The notes under the pieces were generated by a model. That model made no database searches. It was not told the DNA's origin and saw only the letters and a program-made list of their open reading frames with translations. From Streptomyces sp. NBC_00358 (GTDB taxonomy: Bacteria; Actinomycetota; Actinomycetes; Streptomycetales; Streptomycetaceae): 64,000 bases of DNA. This document shows positions 52,340 to 61,340 of the stretch, one piece after another. Location of the stretch: the NCBI RefSeq assembly GCF_036099295.1, contig NZ_CP107976.1, positions 806,001 through 870,000 of the forward strand. Reading direction: 5' to 3'. Every line of letters starts with the position of its first letter. Within the stretch, counting starts at the first letter, position 1. Made by a program: the position numbers and the translations under genes.

Positions 52340-52906
52340 ATGAGAGACAAGGCGGCCCGGACCCGCTCCCAATTGATACGTTCGGCCGCGACGGTCTTCG
52401 CCGAACACGGCTACTCAAGAGCGAAGTTGTCCACCATCTCCGCGGACGCGGGAGTGAGCAGAGGGGCACTCCACTTCCACTTCCCCAGGAAGGAGGCCCT
52501 GGCGGACGCGGTGGAGGCCGCCGCGGCCGAACGCTTCACGGAAGTGACGGGCGAGCCGGGGGAAAACGCCGACGGGGACCTTTCGCAGGCCGTACGGGCC
52601 TTCGCCGAGCTGTACAAGCGTGATGTCACCTTCCGCGCCGGAGTACTCCTGAGCTGCGAAAAGGACCGGAAGTCCACGGTGAACCTGCTCCAGCGATGGG
52701 AGGAGTACGTGACGACCGCCGTCGCGGCCGCGGAGCACGGGACACCTCGTTCACGCCCGGGAACGGCGAGGCACGCCTCCAGCGCGATCGTCGCCCTGAC
52801 CGTGGGACTGGCGTTCCTCTGGCACGAGAACGATCAGTGGCTCGCCGAGTCAACCGTCAGCGGAGTATGGAATCTGCTGCCACCTCTTGTCGGCCGTATG
52901 GGCTGA
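52340..52906 (+). CDS. TetR-family regulator, possible JadR2-like pseudo-receptor
   Basis: The 188-residue protein has the helix-turn-helix at residues 10-55 (SQLIRSAATVFAEHGYSRAK, then VSRGALHFHFPRKEAL). The C half contains YKRDVTFRAGVLLSCEKDR, recalling butyrolactone receptor relatives. Its divergence from an orphan OmpR-type gene is the jadR2/jadR1 arrangement, in which JadR2 is a pseudo-receptor repressing jadR1. ATG 52340 follows GTGAGGAG. It ends at a bidirectional terminator shared with the receptor gene. Confidence 0.85.
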   Translation: MRDKAARTRSQLIRSAATVFAEHGYSRAKLSTISADAGVSRGALHFHFPRKEALADAVEAAAAERFTEVTGEPGENADGDLSQAVRAFAELYKRDVTFRAGVLLSCEKDRKSTVNLLQRWEEYVTTAVAAAEHGTPRSRPGTARHASSAIVALTVGLAFLWHENDQWLAESTVSGVWNLLPPLVGRMG

Positions 52907-52914
52907 GGAAGCAC

Positions 52915-52959
52915 CGAAGGGCCGGGGCCACCACCGCGAGGGTGGACCCCGGCCCTTCG
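52915..52959. terminator. bidirectional terminator between convergent TetR genes
   Basis: CGAAGGGCCGGGG and its exact complement form a 13-bp outer stem, with a further inner pairing of ACCACC with GGGTGG. It lies between the TetR gene (plus) and the receptor gene (minus), both of which end within 35 bp of it. Confidence 0.85.
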
Positions 52960-52991
52960 ACGTTCGTTCGGCGAACCGAACGCGCGGAGAC

Positions 52992-53669
52992 TCAGCAGTC
53001 GCCGGCTTCGCCCTCCCCGGCCTCCCGCGCCGCCGCCAGCGCGCTGAGCTCCTCCCCGACCTTGAGCCCGCGCTCCGGGCCGAGGTCGAGCTGCACCAGG
53101 ACCGAGGGCTCCGCGATGCTGGGAAGCACATGCTTCAGCAGGGTCCGGATCCGCGCCTCCAGATCCACCCATCCGGTCATGACCTGCGAGAAGAGCTGCA
53201 CTCCGGTGAAGCAGGAGCAGAGCAGCTCGGCCGTCTCCATCAGATCCACGTGCGGGCGCAGCTCACCCTGGGCGCGCGCCTGTTCGAGGATCCGGTGATT
53301 GCGGTCGACCCAGGTCCTGAAGGGAAGCTTCCGGTCCAGTCCGACCGAGTCCAGTTCCAGTGACAGCCGGACGCTGCCCTGCAGCACGGGGTCCCTGGTC
53401 AACTGACACGCGAAAACCAGCCCCAGGTCGACCAGTTCCTGGAGCTTGATGTCCCGGACGACGACCGGGATGTCCGCCTGGCTGGCGAGCACGGTCCGCG
53501 CGAGCTCCTCCTTCGAGGAGAAGTGGAAGTAGACCGCCCCCCGGGTGAGGCCCAGCCTCTTGAGAACGTCGGCGACGGTCGTGGCGCTGTAACCACGTTC
53601 GGCGAAGACGGATCCTGCGGCCTCCAGGATCATGCGTCGGGTCGCGAGACCTCGTTCCTGCGTCGCCAT
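52992..53669 (-). CDS. gamma-butyrolactone receptor (ArpA/ScbR type)
   Basis: The 225-residue TetR protein has AAGSVFAERGYSATTVADVL and LTRGAVYFHFSSKEELARTV in the DNA-binding part. The ligand half shows the receptor family pattern: PVLQGSVRLSLELDSVG and VQLFSQVMTGWVDLEARIRT (a conserved Trp in the ligand pocket region). It should repress at AREs until a butyrolactone or butenolide binds. The gene is divergent from the AfsA-like synthase, the classical scbR/scbA layout, with an ARE in between. Confidence 0.92.
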   Translation of the reverse strand: MATQERGLATRRMILEAAGSVFAERGYSATTVADVLKRLGLTRGAVYFHFSSKEELARTVLASQADIPVVVRDIKLQELVDLGLVFACQLTRDPVLQGSVRLSLELDSVGLDRKLPFRTWVDRNHRILEQARAQGELRPHVDLMETAELLCSCFTGVQLFSQVMTGWVDLEARIRTLLKHVLPSIAEPSVLVQLDLGPERGLKVGEELSALAAAREAGEGEAGDC

Positions 53670-53733
53670 GGGCCTTACCTCCGGGGCTGTGCGGCAATCT
53701 GTGCGGGCGGAGCCGGTTTAACCCACCATTAAT

Positions 53734-53748
53734 CTCACTATGTGAGAC
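53734..53748. promoter_or_regulatory. 15-bp inverted repeat in the receptor-synthase gap
   Basis: TCTCAC and GTGAGA flank 3 bases. It lies 64 bp before the receptor start on the divergent side and 15 bp from the ARE. It may be a second regulator site or part of a promoter. Confidence 0.4.
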
Positions 53749-53762
53749 ACCCCATTGAGCTA

Positions 53763-53784
53763 CATACCGACTCGCACGTATGTT
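53763..53784. promoter_or_regulatory. autoregulatory element (ARE) before the AfsA-like gene
   Basis: A 22-bp palindrome with perfect ACATAC/GTATGT arms and centre CGACTCGCAC. It matches the general form of Streptomyces AREs and is nearly identical to the site at 52083-52104. It lies 55 bp upstream of the synthase start and 94 bp from the receptor start, so both genes can be controlled. Confidence 0.85.
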
Positions 53785-53838
53785 ACGTCCCGCTCGGGGT
53801 CAACTCGAGCTCAGCTTCAGCATTCCTGGGGGGAAGGC

Positions 53839-54825
53839 ATGCAAGCCATAGCTGTGCGCGTGGAAGAGAGACAGGACTCTACGCGAGAAGAAACGGACAT
53901 ATCACTTGATATACCGTCCCATTCGGTCACCAAAGAGCTGGTGCACCGCACGAACCCGTCGGATGTCCTGCCCGTCGGATGGCGACCTCTGACCAAGGAT
54001 CGCTATCTGATCAGCGTCGCATGGCCCGAGGACCACCCGTTCTACACACGGGTGCATGGTAACCACGCGGCGAACCTGATCGGCGAGACCATCCGGCAGT
54101 GCGGTCTGCTGCTGGCCCACGCCGCCTACGATGTTCCGCTCGGCCACCAATTCGTGATGTGGGACATGACGTACACCCGGGAGCCGGCCCGTCCGGCCGC
54201 CCGTCCCGGGACCCACCGGATCGAGGTCGAGGTGGTCTGTTCGGACCTCCGCGTCCGCGGTCGCCGGCTGGGAGCCATGACCTGCGAGATGACCCTGCGC
54301 GCGGACGGCAGGACCGTGGCTCGGGGCGGCGGTCGCTTCGACATCGTCAGCCCCGCCGCGTACCGCAGGCTGCGCGGGGACCAGATCCGCACCGCCGCGC
54401 AGCCGGCGGTCCAGCCCGCGCCCGTCGCGCCCGGCATCGTCGGCCGCACACGGGCGATCGACGTACTGCTCGCTCCGGCTCCCGAGGCGCAGTGCACGAC
54501 GGACACACCGTCGGGCCGATGGCAACTGCGCGCGGACTTCGGGCACCCGACCCTGTTCGACCACCGCAACGACCACTTCCCGGGCATGGTCCTCGTCGAA
54601 GCGGCGTTCCAGGCCGCAAACGCGATCACCGCACCGGCCCTGCACCACCACACCTCCGCCGAGATCGCGTTCCTCGGGTACGTCGACTACGGCCACCCGT
54701 GCTGGATCGAGGCCCGCACCCGGCCCGCCGACCCGGCGCAGCCGGCGGCGATCGAGGTCACCGGGCACCAGAACGGCCGACTGATGTTCTCGGCCCTGCT
54801 CGAAGGCACTTCGGCACACGGCTGA
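53839..54825 (+). CDS. A-factor-type gamma-butyrolactone synthase (AfsA/ScbA family)
   Basis: The 328-residue protein has two A-factor hotdog domains: LVHRTNPSDVLPVGW with DHPFYTRVHGNHAANLIGE in the first, and FDHRNDHFPGMVLVEAAFQA in the second, with the typical E-x-x-R/Q catalytic features (LIGETIRQC, LVEAAFQA). AfsA condenses a beta-ketoacyl-ACP with dihydroxyacetone phosphate to start butyrolactone synthesis. ATG 53839 follows a long G-rich GGGGGAAGG; an earlier TTG at 53755 would run through the ARE. Confidence 0.94.
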   Translation: MQAIAVRVEERQDSTREETDISLDIPSHSVTKELVHRTNPSDVLPVGWRPLTKDRYLISVAWPEDHPFYTRVHGNHAANLIGETIRQCGLLLAHAAYDVPLGHQFVMWDMTYTREPARPAARPGTHRIEVEVVCSDLRVRGRRLGAMTCEMTLRADGRTVARGGGRFDIVSPAAYRRLRGDQIRTAAQPAVQPAPVAPGIVGRTRAIDVLLAPAPEAQCTTDTPSGRWQLRADFGHPTLFDHRNDHFPGMVLVEAAFQAANAITAPALHHHTSAEIAFLGYVDYGHPCWIEARTRPADPAQPAAIEVTGHQNGRLMFSALLEGTSAHG

Positions 54826-55173
54826 CAGTCCCTTCGTCCGCTCGCCCGTCGTACGACGGGGCCTGTGTCGCCGTCGACCGCCCCGCTTCACCCGCGCTTC
54901 GCCACCGCTGCCGGAGCCTCTCGTTCCTCATCACCGAACACGGTGTCCGGCATGGGACAGACCTGCGCGAATCCCTTCTCGTCACCGTCACTGACGCCTG
55001 GTGGCGCCCATTCGTACGCCCTGTGCACAGGGCCTCCGCGGGGGTGCCACCAGGCGGTTCACACGGCTGCCCGCCGAGGGGGACGGCGAAGCCACCACGC
55101 GCCGCACGACGCCTCGCGGTGCGTCGGCGCGCGACCGACACTCCGCTTCAGAACAGGAAAGGATCCGACTCCT
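54826..55173. other. intergenic stretch after the synthase gene
   Basis: About 350 bp with lower coding quality. Frames here are Pro/Ser/Arg-rich and no family is recognised. It probably holds the promoter of the small ORF/epimerase/P450 operon. No long hairpin was found. Confidence 0.45.
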
Positions 55174-55374
55174 GTGACGCACGTCTTCACGGCCGAGAAC
55201 ACCGGCCGGCCATCCCCGCACACGTCCAACTCCCGTCCACAGCAAGTCTTTTCCAACGGTGACAGCGCTGTCATCGTAGCCCGCACCACCGGAATTCCCG
55301 CCTCCCGCACACAGAGCTGGCCGGTCTCTTTCGCAAACAGGCGTGATCACGAGCGGTGGGTGAACGCGGCGTGA
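55174..55374 (+). CDS. small ORF coupled to the epimerase gene
   Basis: A 66-residue frame starts at GTG 55174, with AGGAAAGGA about 10 bases upstream, and ends in a GTGA overlap with the epimerase start. The sequence (THVFTAENTGRPSPHTSNSR, then [19 protein letters not shown]) is not recognised. Third-position GC is about 77 percent, lower than in neighbours. It could be a short coupled protein or a leader ORF that drives epimerase translation. Confidence 0.4.
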   Translation: MTHVFTAENTGRPSPHTSNSRPQQVFSNGDSAVIVARTTGIPASRTQSWPVSFANRRDHERWVNAA

Positions 55375-56363
55375 GCGACGACTCGTCCACCATCCTCGTC
55401 ACCGGCGCGACCGGGTACATCGGCCACCGGGTCGTCCACCGGCTGCTGGCCGACCCGACGCGGCCACGGCTGCGGCTGCTGGCCCACGAGACGAACGTGC
55501 CGGACTGCTGCGCGGAGACGGCGTCCGTCGTCCGCGGCAGCCTCACCGAGCCCACGTCCCTGCGCGATGTGTGCCGCGGTGTCGACACCGTCCTGCACCT
55601 CGCCTCGGCGATCACACAGGACCCTGCCGTCGCCCACGCCGTCAACGCCCGGGGAACCGAGAACCTGCTGGCCGAGGCGCACCGGTCCGGCGTACGTCGC
55701 TTCGTACGGCTGAGTACCGCCGCCGTCTACGGGAAGGGGCCCCACCGGGGTGAGCCGCGCCCGCCCGAGCGTCCGCTGTCGGTGACCAGCGCCTCGCGGC
55801 TCGCGGGCGACACGAGCGTCCTCGCCGCCGGCGGTGTCGTCCTGCGCCCCTACCTCGTCTACGGCGCCGGTGACCGGTGGGTCGTCGCCTCGCTCGCGAG
55901 GATGATCACCCTGCTGCCGTGCTGGATCGACGGGGGGCGGGCCAGGCTGTCGCTGATCGCGGTCGACGACCTGGCCCGCGTCACGGCGGCCCTGGCAACC
56001 CGGGCCGCGCCGCTTCCCGCGTCAGCCGTTCTGCACGCGGCCCATCCCCGGCCGGTGGCCGTGCGCGATCTGCTCACGACGTTGTGCCGGCACCTGGGGC
56101 TTCCGTCGCCGCACGGTGACGTGTCGTCGGCGGAACTGGCGGAGCGCTTCGGCGGCTCGGCCGATCCGGCCATGGCTCTGCGGCTCGCCCAGTTCGGCAC
56201 CGACCACTGGTACGACAGCGCTCCGCTGTGGGCCCTGACCGGTGTCGAACCGGGCCCCGGGTTCACGGACGACTTCGGCGCCTGTGCCCCCTGGTACCGC
56301 GAGCACCTGCGGGACCTGGTACCCGCCGCCGCAGTTCCCGCCGCCGTACCTCCGGCCGCCTGA
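55371..56363 (+). CDS. NAD-dependent epimerase/reductase of the butyrolactone pathway
   Basis: The 330-residue extended SDR has [19 protein letters not shown] (NAD site), [12 protein letters not shown] and a [18 protein letters not shown] segment; the usual Tyr-x-x-x-Lys is replaced by [10 protein letters not shown], so a classical catalytic Tyr is not evident. Related proteins (JadW2, SabD, ScbC-like) are encoded next to afsA homologs and act on the signal molecule. GTG 55371 overlaps the small ORF stop; GTG 55356 is an alternative. A P450 gene follows in the same direction. Confidence 0.85.
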   Translation: MSDDSSTILVTGATGYIGHRVVHRLLADPTRPRLRLLAHETNVPDCCAETASVVRGSLTEPTSLRDVCRGVDTVLHLASAITQDPAVAHAVNARGTENLLAEAHRSGVRRFVRLSTAAVYGKGPHRGEPRPPERPLSVTSASRLAGDTSVLAAGGVVLRPYLVYGAGDRWVVASLARMITLLPCWIDGGRARLSLIAVDDLARVTAALATRAAPLPASAVLHAAHPRPVAVRDLLTTLCRHLGLPSPHGDVSSAELAERFGGSADPAMALRLAQFGTDHWYDSAPLWALTGVEPGPGFTDDFGACAPWYREHLRDLVPAAAVPAAVPPAA

Positions 56364-56410
56364 CCATGCGTCCTGCCATCGGCCACCCCCACCAGAAAGC
56401 GGAATCGACG

Positions 56411-57673
56411 ATGCACCCCACGCAGTCCCCCCAGCAGCCCGCGACGTGCCCCTTCGCCATCGACCCCAGCGGCCGTGACATCCAGGGCGAGATCGGCCGG
56501 ATCCGGCAGCGCGGCCCGGTGACCCGGGTCGAACTCCCCGGGGGCGTACCCGCCTGGTCGGTCACCAGCGCCGATCTGATCAAGCGGCTCCTGCTGGACC
56601 CGCGCGTCTCGAAGGACGCCTACCGGCACTGGCCGGCCTGGATCGACGGGGAGGTCACCGCGGAGTGGCCGCTGTCCATCTGGGTCTCGGTACAGAACAT
56701 GGTCACGGCGTACGGCTCCGAGCACGCGCGCATGCGCCGCCCGGTCGCCGGCGCGTTCGGTATTCGCCGCGTCAACGCGCTGCGGCCCCGCATCGAGAAG
56801 ATCGTCGAAGAGCTGCTGGAGCGGCTTGCGGATCGGTCGGCCGCCGCGCCCGACTCCGTCGTGGATCTGCGGGAGCACTTCGCGCACCCGCTGCCCAGCA
56901 GTGTCGTGTCCGAACTCTTCGGCGTGCCCGAGTCGGCTCGCGGGGAACTGCTCCAGATCATCAAGGGGTTCTTCGCGACCACGTCCTCGGCGCAGGAGGC
57001 GCAGAGCAATGTCGTCCGCCTCTACGCGACCATGAACGACCTCATCGCCCTGAAGCAGCGGGAGCCCGGCGACGACCTGACCACGGACCTGATCGGCGCC
57101 CGTGACGAAGACGGCGCGGTGATGAGCGAGAAGGAGCTCGCGGACAACCTCATCCTGCTGCTCACCGCCGGTTACGAGACGACGGTGAACCTCCTGGACA
57201 ACGCCGTCACCCGGCTGCTCGCCCATCCCGACCAGCTCGAACTCGTCCGTTCCGGGCAGGCCTCCTGGGACGACGTCATCGACGAGTCACTGCGCCTGGA
57301 CGCGCCCGGTGCGCACTCCGTACTGCGCTACGCCGTGGAGGACCTGGAGATCGGCGGGGTGACCATCGCCCGCGGTGAGGCGATCACGATCTCGTACGCC
57401 GCCGCCGGCCGGGATCCCGACCTGCACGGGGACGACGCCGACCGTTTCGATGTCACCCGCGCGACCCGTGGTGACCATCTGTCCTTCGGGCACGGCGTGC
57501 ACTACTGCCTGGGGGCCCAACTGGCCCGCCTGGAAGCGTCCATCGCGCTCTCCGCGCTCTTCGCCCGCTTCCCCGGCCTGCGCTCCGCCGTACCCGCGGG
57601 CGGGCTGCGGCCGCTGGAGTCCTTCATATCCAACGGCCACCAGGAGGTTCCGGTCGCGCTGACCACGCCGTGA
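56411..57673 (+). CDS. cytochrome P450, signal-molecule tailoring (SabP-like)
   Basis: The 420-residue P450 has the I-helix [11 protein letters not shown] (acid-alcohol pair replaced as AGYET), the K-helix ESLRLD (E-x-x-R) and the heme loop [15 protein letters not shown] with the ligand Cys. Its pairing with an AfsA homolog and a reductase recalls the sabA-sabP-sabD genes for butenolide signals and other P450-linked butyrolactone loci. ATG 56411 has a weak AAGCGGAA upstream; ATG 56366, two bases after the epimerase stop, would add 15 residues. Confidence 0.9.
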   Translation: MHPTQSPQQPATCPFAIDPSGRDIQGEIGRIRQRGPVTRVELPGGVPAWSVTSADLIKRLLLDPRVSKDAYRHWPAWIDGEVTAEWPLSIWVSVQNMVTAYGSEHARMRRPVAGAFGIRRVNALRPRIEKIVEELLERLADRSAAAPDSVVDLREHFAHPLPSSVVSELFGVPESARGELLQIIKGFFATTSSAQEAQSNVVRLYATMNDLIALKQREPGDDLTTDLIGARDEDGAVMSEKELADNLILLLTAGYETTVNLLDNAVTRLLAHPDQLELVRSGQASWDDVIDESLRLDAPGAHSVLRYAVEDLEIGGVTIARGEAITISYAAAGRDPDLHGDDADRFDVTRATRGDHLSFGHGVHYCLGAQLARLEASIALSALFARFPGLRSAVPAGGLRPLESFISNGHQEVPVALTTP

Positions 57674-57802
57674 CATCCCCGGGGGCCGAACGGTCCCCGG
57701 GACTCGGACACTCACGGTGACTCCACGCAGGCCGTCGCCCTCTTCCCGAAGGCCGTCGCATGACGCGAACGACCTTCACGGACACCGGAGTTCGAGTCCG
57801 GT

Positions 57803-57826
57803 CTCCGGCGTTCCCGAACGCCGGAG
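57803..57826. terminator. 11-bp hairpin between convergent genes
   Basis: CTCCGGCGTTC and its exact complement flank 2 bases, 130 bp after the P450 stop and 25 bp after the wbl stop. It is a good bidirectional terminator. Confidence 0.75.
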
Positions 57827-57851
57827 GCCGAGGCCGGCCCGCGTCGGAGCG

Positions 57852-58163
57852 TCAACTCGCCCTGTGGACGACAGCCGTGGCGTCGTGGGTGCGGTCGTGC
57901 TCCACCCGGGCCGTCTCCAGGAGGTGCAGCCAGGAGGTGACCGTCGGGCGGCGGCGCAGCAGGGCCCGGCGCTCGCGCTCGGTCATGCCTCCCCAGACGC
58001 CGTGCTCGATGCGATGGTCCAGCGCGTACGCGAGGCATTCGGTGAGAACGGGACAGCCGCTGCACAGTATTTTGGCCCGGTTCTGCGCGGCGCCCTCGAC
58101 GAACAGGTCGTCGGGATCGGCCGTACGGCACAATCCCCGGTCGCTCCAGTCGGTGCTCGTCAT
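57852..58163 (-). CDS. WhiB-like iron-sulfur regulator
   Basis: The 103-residue protein has the four cluster cysteines Cys12, Cys34, Cys37 and Cys43 (ILCSGCPVLTECLAYAL) and the G-V-W-G-G turn (GVWGGMTERERRALL), the hallmarks of Wbl proteins. They bind a 4Fe-4S cluster and act as co-regulators with sigma factors, often in development or antibiotic control. ATG 58163 was chosen since the longer frame adds Arg/Gly-rich sequence. It closes the regulatory block on the right side. Confidence 0.93.
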   Translation of the reverse strand: MTSTDWSDRGLCRTADPDDLFVEGAAQNRAKILCSGCPVLTECLAYALDHRIEHGVWGGMTERERRALLRRRPTVTSWLHLLETARVEHDRTHDATAVVHRAS

Positions 58164-58517
58164 CTCGTGATGCCGTCCTCTCCCCTGGCCCCCGCCTGCG
58201 AGTTGCCCGCCTGCCCTGAGCAACAGGCATATGACACTACGCCTTTCGAGGACCGTCACTCTATCTGCAGTACGTCACCACACCTTCGAGTGAGCGCGGC
58301 TTGCCTCTCGCACACAGGAGCGCTATGGAGGTGACTCATAGGTTTACGGTCCGGGTCGGGGTTCGGTTCAGCGCGGCCGGGTAGTGGTGCTGCCGGTGAT
58401 CGAACTCAAGGACAACGACTACCGCTGAGCCCATCGGCGACACCGGAGACCTCGGAGGCACACCCGCGAATCGGCCGGCTACCGGAAACGCCTCGGGGAA
58501 CGCCGGGGCCGCCCTGT
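58164..58517. other. intergenic stretch upstream of the wbl gene
   Basis: About 350 bp holding the wbl promoter and the 3' side of the Lrp-type gene. A short frame near 58390-58430 ends in a protein-like IELKDNDYR, possibly a gene tail remnant. No RNA structure or strong repeat is recognised. Confidence 0.4.
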
Positions 58518-59606
58518 TCAGACCGTACGCAGCGTCGCCGCCGCCTTGTAGGTGCGCAGCACCGGCGCCGTCTCGATCCGTGTCACCGCTTCCCAGGCCA
58601 CCCGCCGCGTCAGGTAGTGGTGCAGCGCCTCCCCGTCGCGGCACAGCGCGTGGGCGACCAGGTTCGTCGGACCGGTCGTCGCCGCGACCACCGCGAGTTC
58701 GTCGTGGCGGGCCAGCGCCGTCGCCACCGTCTCCAGGTGGGCGGGGGCGACCTGCATCCACAGCAGCGCGGACACCGTCACGCCCAGCAGCGCCGGATCG
58801 ATGTCGACGTCGAAGAACAGCGCGTCGCGCGCCCGTAGTCCGGCCAGTCGGCGGGCGGCGGTGGCCGCGGTGGTCCCGGTGGCGCCGGCCAGATCCGCGT
58901 AGCTGAGACGCGCGTCCTCGCGCAGCGCGGAGATCAGCAGCCGGTCCGCTTCCGTGAGGAGGTGTGCGGGGGCGTCGAACACTGCCGGGCCGGAGCCGCC
59001 CGCCGTGCCCGACCGGCCGGAGCCGGCCACCGTGCTCGACGTGCCCGCCGCGCCCGCGCCGCCCGCCGTACCCGTGCCGCCCGCCGTGCCCGCCGTACCG
59101 GTCTCGGCGCGCAGTCGCGCCTCCTGGTCGGAATCCAGGGCGTCGATCCGCCCGCGCCAGGCTGTCGGGCCGCCCAGATAGGTGTGCAGCAGATAGTGCG
59201 CCGACACGGCGGTGATCCCCGCGGTACGGGGGATGTCACGCAGCAACAGCGCGTGCGCGTCCGGACCGGCGGGCTCGGTGTGGATGATCGCGACGATCTC
59301 GGTGCCCCCGGAGGTCAGTCGTACCCAGGAGGTGTCAGGACGCCGGGCGAGCGCCAGCGCGATGTCGTGCGCGCTGCGCGTCGCCGCGGTCAGCCGTACG
59401 AACCACTGGTGTGTGCCCGAACTGCGGGGCGCGGGCAGGGCGACCACGCGCAGACCGGCCTGCGCGTGGAGCCGGCGGTAGCGGCGGACCACGGTCTGCG
59501 TGGAGGAACCCAGAATCTCGGCGACGAGGGTGAACGGCGCCCGTGCGTCCACGTGCAGGGCATGGATCAGTCCCCGGTCCAGCTCATCCAGTACGAGCAC
59601 ATTCAC
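58518..59606 (-). CDS. double-domain Lrp/AsnC-family regulator
   Basis: The 362-residue protein has two AsnC-type units. Each has a helix-turn-helix (VLDELDRGLIHALHVDARAP near residue 5; LLTEADRLLISALREDARLS near residue 218) followed by an alpha/beta effector domain. They are linked by a Gly/Ala/Thr-rich stretch (about residues 172-207). Fused Lrp pairs are common in actinomycetes. The gene is divergent from an MFS exporter, 168 bp apart, and probably regulates it. ATG 59606 lies in an AT-rich promoter region. Confidence 0.88.
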   Translation of the reverse strand: MNVLVLDELDRGLIHALHVDARAPFTLVAEILGSSTQTVVRRYRRLHAQAGLRVVALPAPRSSGTHQWFVRLTAATRSAHDIALALARRPDTSWVRLTSGGTEIVAIIHTEPAGPDAHALLLRDIPRTAGITAVSAHYLLHTYLGGPTAWRGRIDALDSDQEARLRAETGTAGTAGGTGTAGGAGAAGTSSTVAGSGRSGTAGGSGPAVFDAPAHLLTEADRLLISALREDARLSYADLAGATGTTAATAARRLAGLRARDALFFDVDIDPALLGVTVSALLWMQVAPAHLETVATALARHDELAVVAATTGPTNLVAHALCRDGEALHHYLTRRVAWEAVTRIETAPVLRTYKAAATLRTV

Positions 59607-59774
59607 CAGATTAGTCGCCGTGGATGGAAGTAATCATCGATGTCGGCCGAAGGAATGGAAGCCCACCGGAACAGGACGGCACCGTGGTCCCGGCCGCTTT
59701 CCGTGCGGCGGCCGCGTCGTCCACGGCCCGGCCGTCACCGGCAGCCAGGCCGTACAGCCCCCCGGGGGGAACCC

Positions 59775-61241
59775 ATGTCCCGCGCCCCTGAACGCTCCAC
59801 GCATCGCACCGCCGGCCCAGGCGGGCCCGCCACCCTTGCCCCGCAGGAGTCCAGCCACCGCGGGCTCGCTCTCGCCGCGGTGCTGACCGCCGAGGCGATG
59901 AACCTGCTCGACGCCACGATCGTGCAGGTCGCCGGCCCCGTCATCCACACCGACCTCGGCGGGGCGCAGGCCGCGATCCCGTGGTTCAGCGCCGCCTACA
60001 CCCTCGCCTTCGCCCTCGGTCTGCTGACCTGTGCCCGGCTCGGCGACCTCGTCGGCCGCAGGCGGGTCTTCCGCGCCGGTGTCGTCGCGTTCGCAGTCAC
60101 CTCCCTGGCCTGCGCGCTCGCACCGGGCGCCGCGACCCTGATCGCGCTGCGGGCCGTGCAGGGCGCGGCAGCGGCCGCGATCATCCCGCAGACCTTCGGA
60201 CTCATCCGCGCCCTGTACGAGGGTGACGAACTCACCCGGGCCCTCGGCATGATCGGCCCGGTCATGGGCCTGTCCGCGGTACTCGGCCCGGTCCTCGGCG
60301 GCGTCCTGACCCACGCGGACCTGTTCGGCTCCTCATGGCGTGCGGTCTTCCTCGTCAACCTCCCCCTGGCCGCCGCGGTCCTGGCCGCATCCCCGTACCT
60401 GACCGAGGACCGCGCGCCGATCCGGCCCCGCCTCGATCCGGTCGGCACCGTCCTCGCCATGCTCGGCACCGCCCTGGTCGTCTGCCCGTCGGCCTCCGGG
60501 AGTCCAGGGGCCGGCCAGTGGGCCGTCGCCGCCGTGGGAGCCGTGCTCCTGGGCCTGTCCGTGGTGCATCAGCGCCGCGCCGGCCGGCGCGGGCGTGCCC
60601 CGCTCGTCGAACCGGCCCTGCTGCGCGGCCGGGCGTTTCCCGCCGCGCTGGCCACGTCGACGCTGTTCTTCGCCGTCATGAACGGCGTCATGATCACCGT
60701 CGTCCTGCATCTCGAACTGGGCCTCCACGACGGTCCGCTCACCGCGGGACTCACTTTGCTGCCGTGGTCCGCCGGACTCGCGATCGGCTCCTGGGCGGCC
60801 GGTACCCGCCCTGTCACGCGGTACGGAACCCGCGTCATGCACACCGGCGTCGCCGTCCTCGCGGTCGGCCTGGCCGCCGCCGTCCTGGCGTACCGGGGTG
60901 CCGACCCGGGCGGCTATCCGGCCGTGCTGCCCGCCGCGCTCGCCGTGGCGGGGCTGGGCACCGGCCTGTTCACCCCGCCGTTCTTCGGTACGGCGCTGCG
61001 CGGGGTCGGCCCGCAGGAGACCGGCTCGGCCGCCGGTCCGCTGAACGCCGTGCAGCAGCTCGGCGGCACGCTCGGCGTCGCTGCCATCGGCGGCGTCTAC
61101 CTGGGGACGGCCGGGGACGCGCGTACCGCGGCCGAGCACGCGCTCGGAGCCACCGCGGTCGTGCTGGCCGCGACGGCGGTGGCGGCCACGGTGATGACCG
61201 CGCACCCGTCCGACCGCGCACGCCCGGACCACGCGCGATGA
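59775..61241 (+). CDS. DHA2-family MFS exporter
   Basis: The 488-residue protein has about 14 hydrophobic helices, with LTAEAMNLLDATIVQVAGPV (helix 1), ARLGDLVGRRRVFRAGVV (motif A) and MIGPVMGLSAVLGPVLGGVL (motif C). It is a multidrug-type proton antiporter. ATG 59775 follows CGGGGGGAA. It is divergent from a Lrp-type regulator. Substrate is unknown and it is not clearly part of the polyketide cluster. Confidence 0.88.
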   Translation: MSRAPERSTHRTAGPGGPATLAPQESSHRGLALAAVLTAEAMNLLDATIVQVAGPVIHTDLGGAQAAIPWFSAAYTLAFALGLLTCARLGDLVGRRRVFRAGVVAFAVTSLACALAPGAATLIALRAVQGAAAAAIIPQTFGLIRALYEGDELTRALGMIGPVMGLSAVLGPVLGGVLTHADLFGSSWRAVFLVNLPLAAAVLAASPYLTEDRAPIRPRLDPVGTVLAMLGTALVVCPSASGSPGAGQWAVAAVGAVLLGLSVVHQRRAGRRGRAPLVEPALLRGRAFPAALATSTLFFAVMNGVMITVVLHLELGLHDGPLTAGLTLLPWSAGLAIGSWAAGTRPVTRYGTRVMHTGVAVLAVGLAAAVLAYRGADPGGYPAVLPAALAVAGLGTGLFTPPFFGTALRGVGPQETGSAAGPLNAVQQLGGTLGVAAIGGVYLGTAGDARTAAEHALGATAVVLAATAVAATVMTAHPSDRARPDHAR

Positions 61242-61340
61242 GCCGCCGACGGCTGATCGCGGACCGGGAGACGGCCGCGGCCCTCTCCCGGGCGACCGGC
61301 GCCGCAGCCGCAGTCGCGGCCGCGGGGCATCAGGCCCGGC

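Noticed and set aside
54865..55173. Upstream extension of the small ORF before the epimerase gene
   Set aside because: The extension is Pro/Ser/Arg-rich with poor codon pattern, and the only ribosome-like site lies before GTG 55174.
57786..57800. tRNA T-arm-like sequence near TTCGAGTCCGG, possible attachment site
   Set aside because: The T stem does not pair at the second position, and no acceptor or anticodon stems or integrase gene are nearby.
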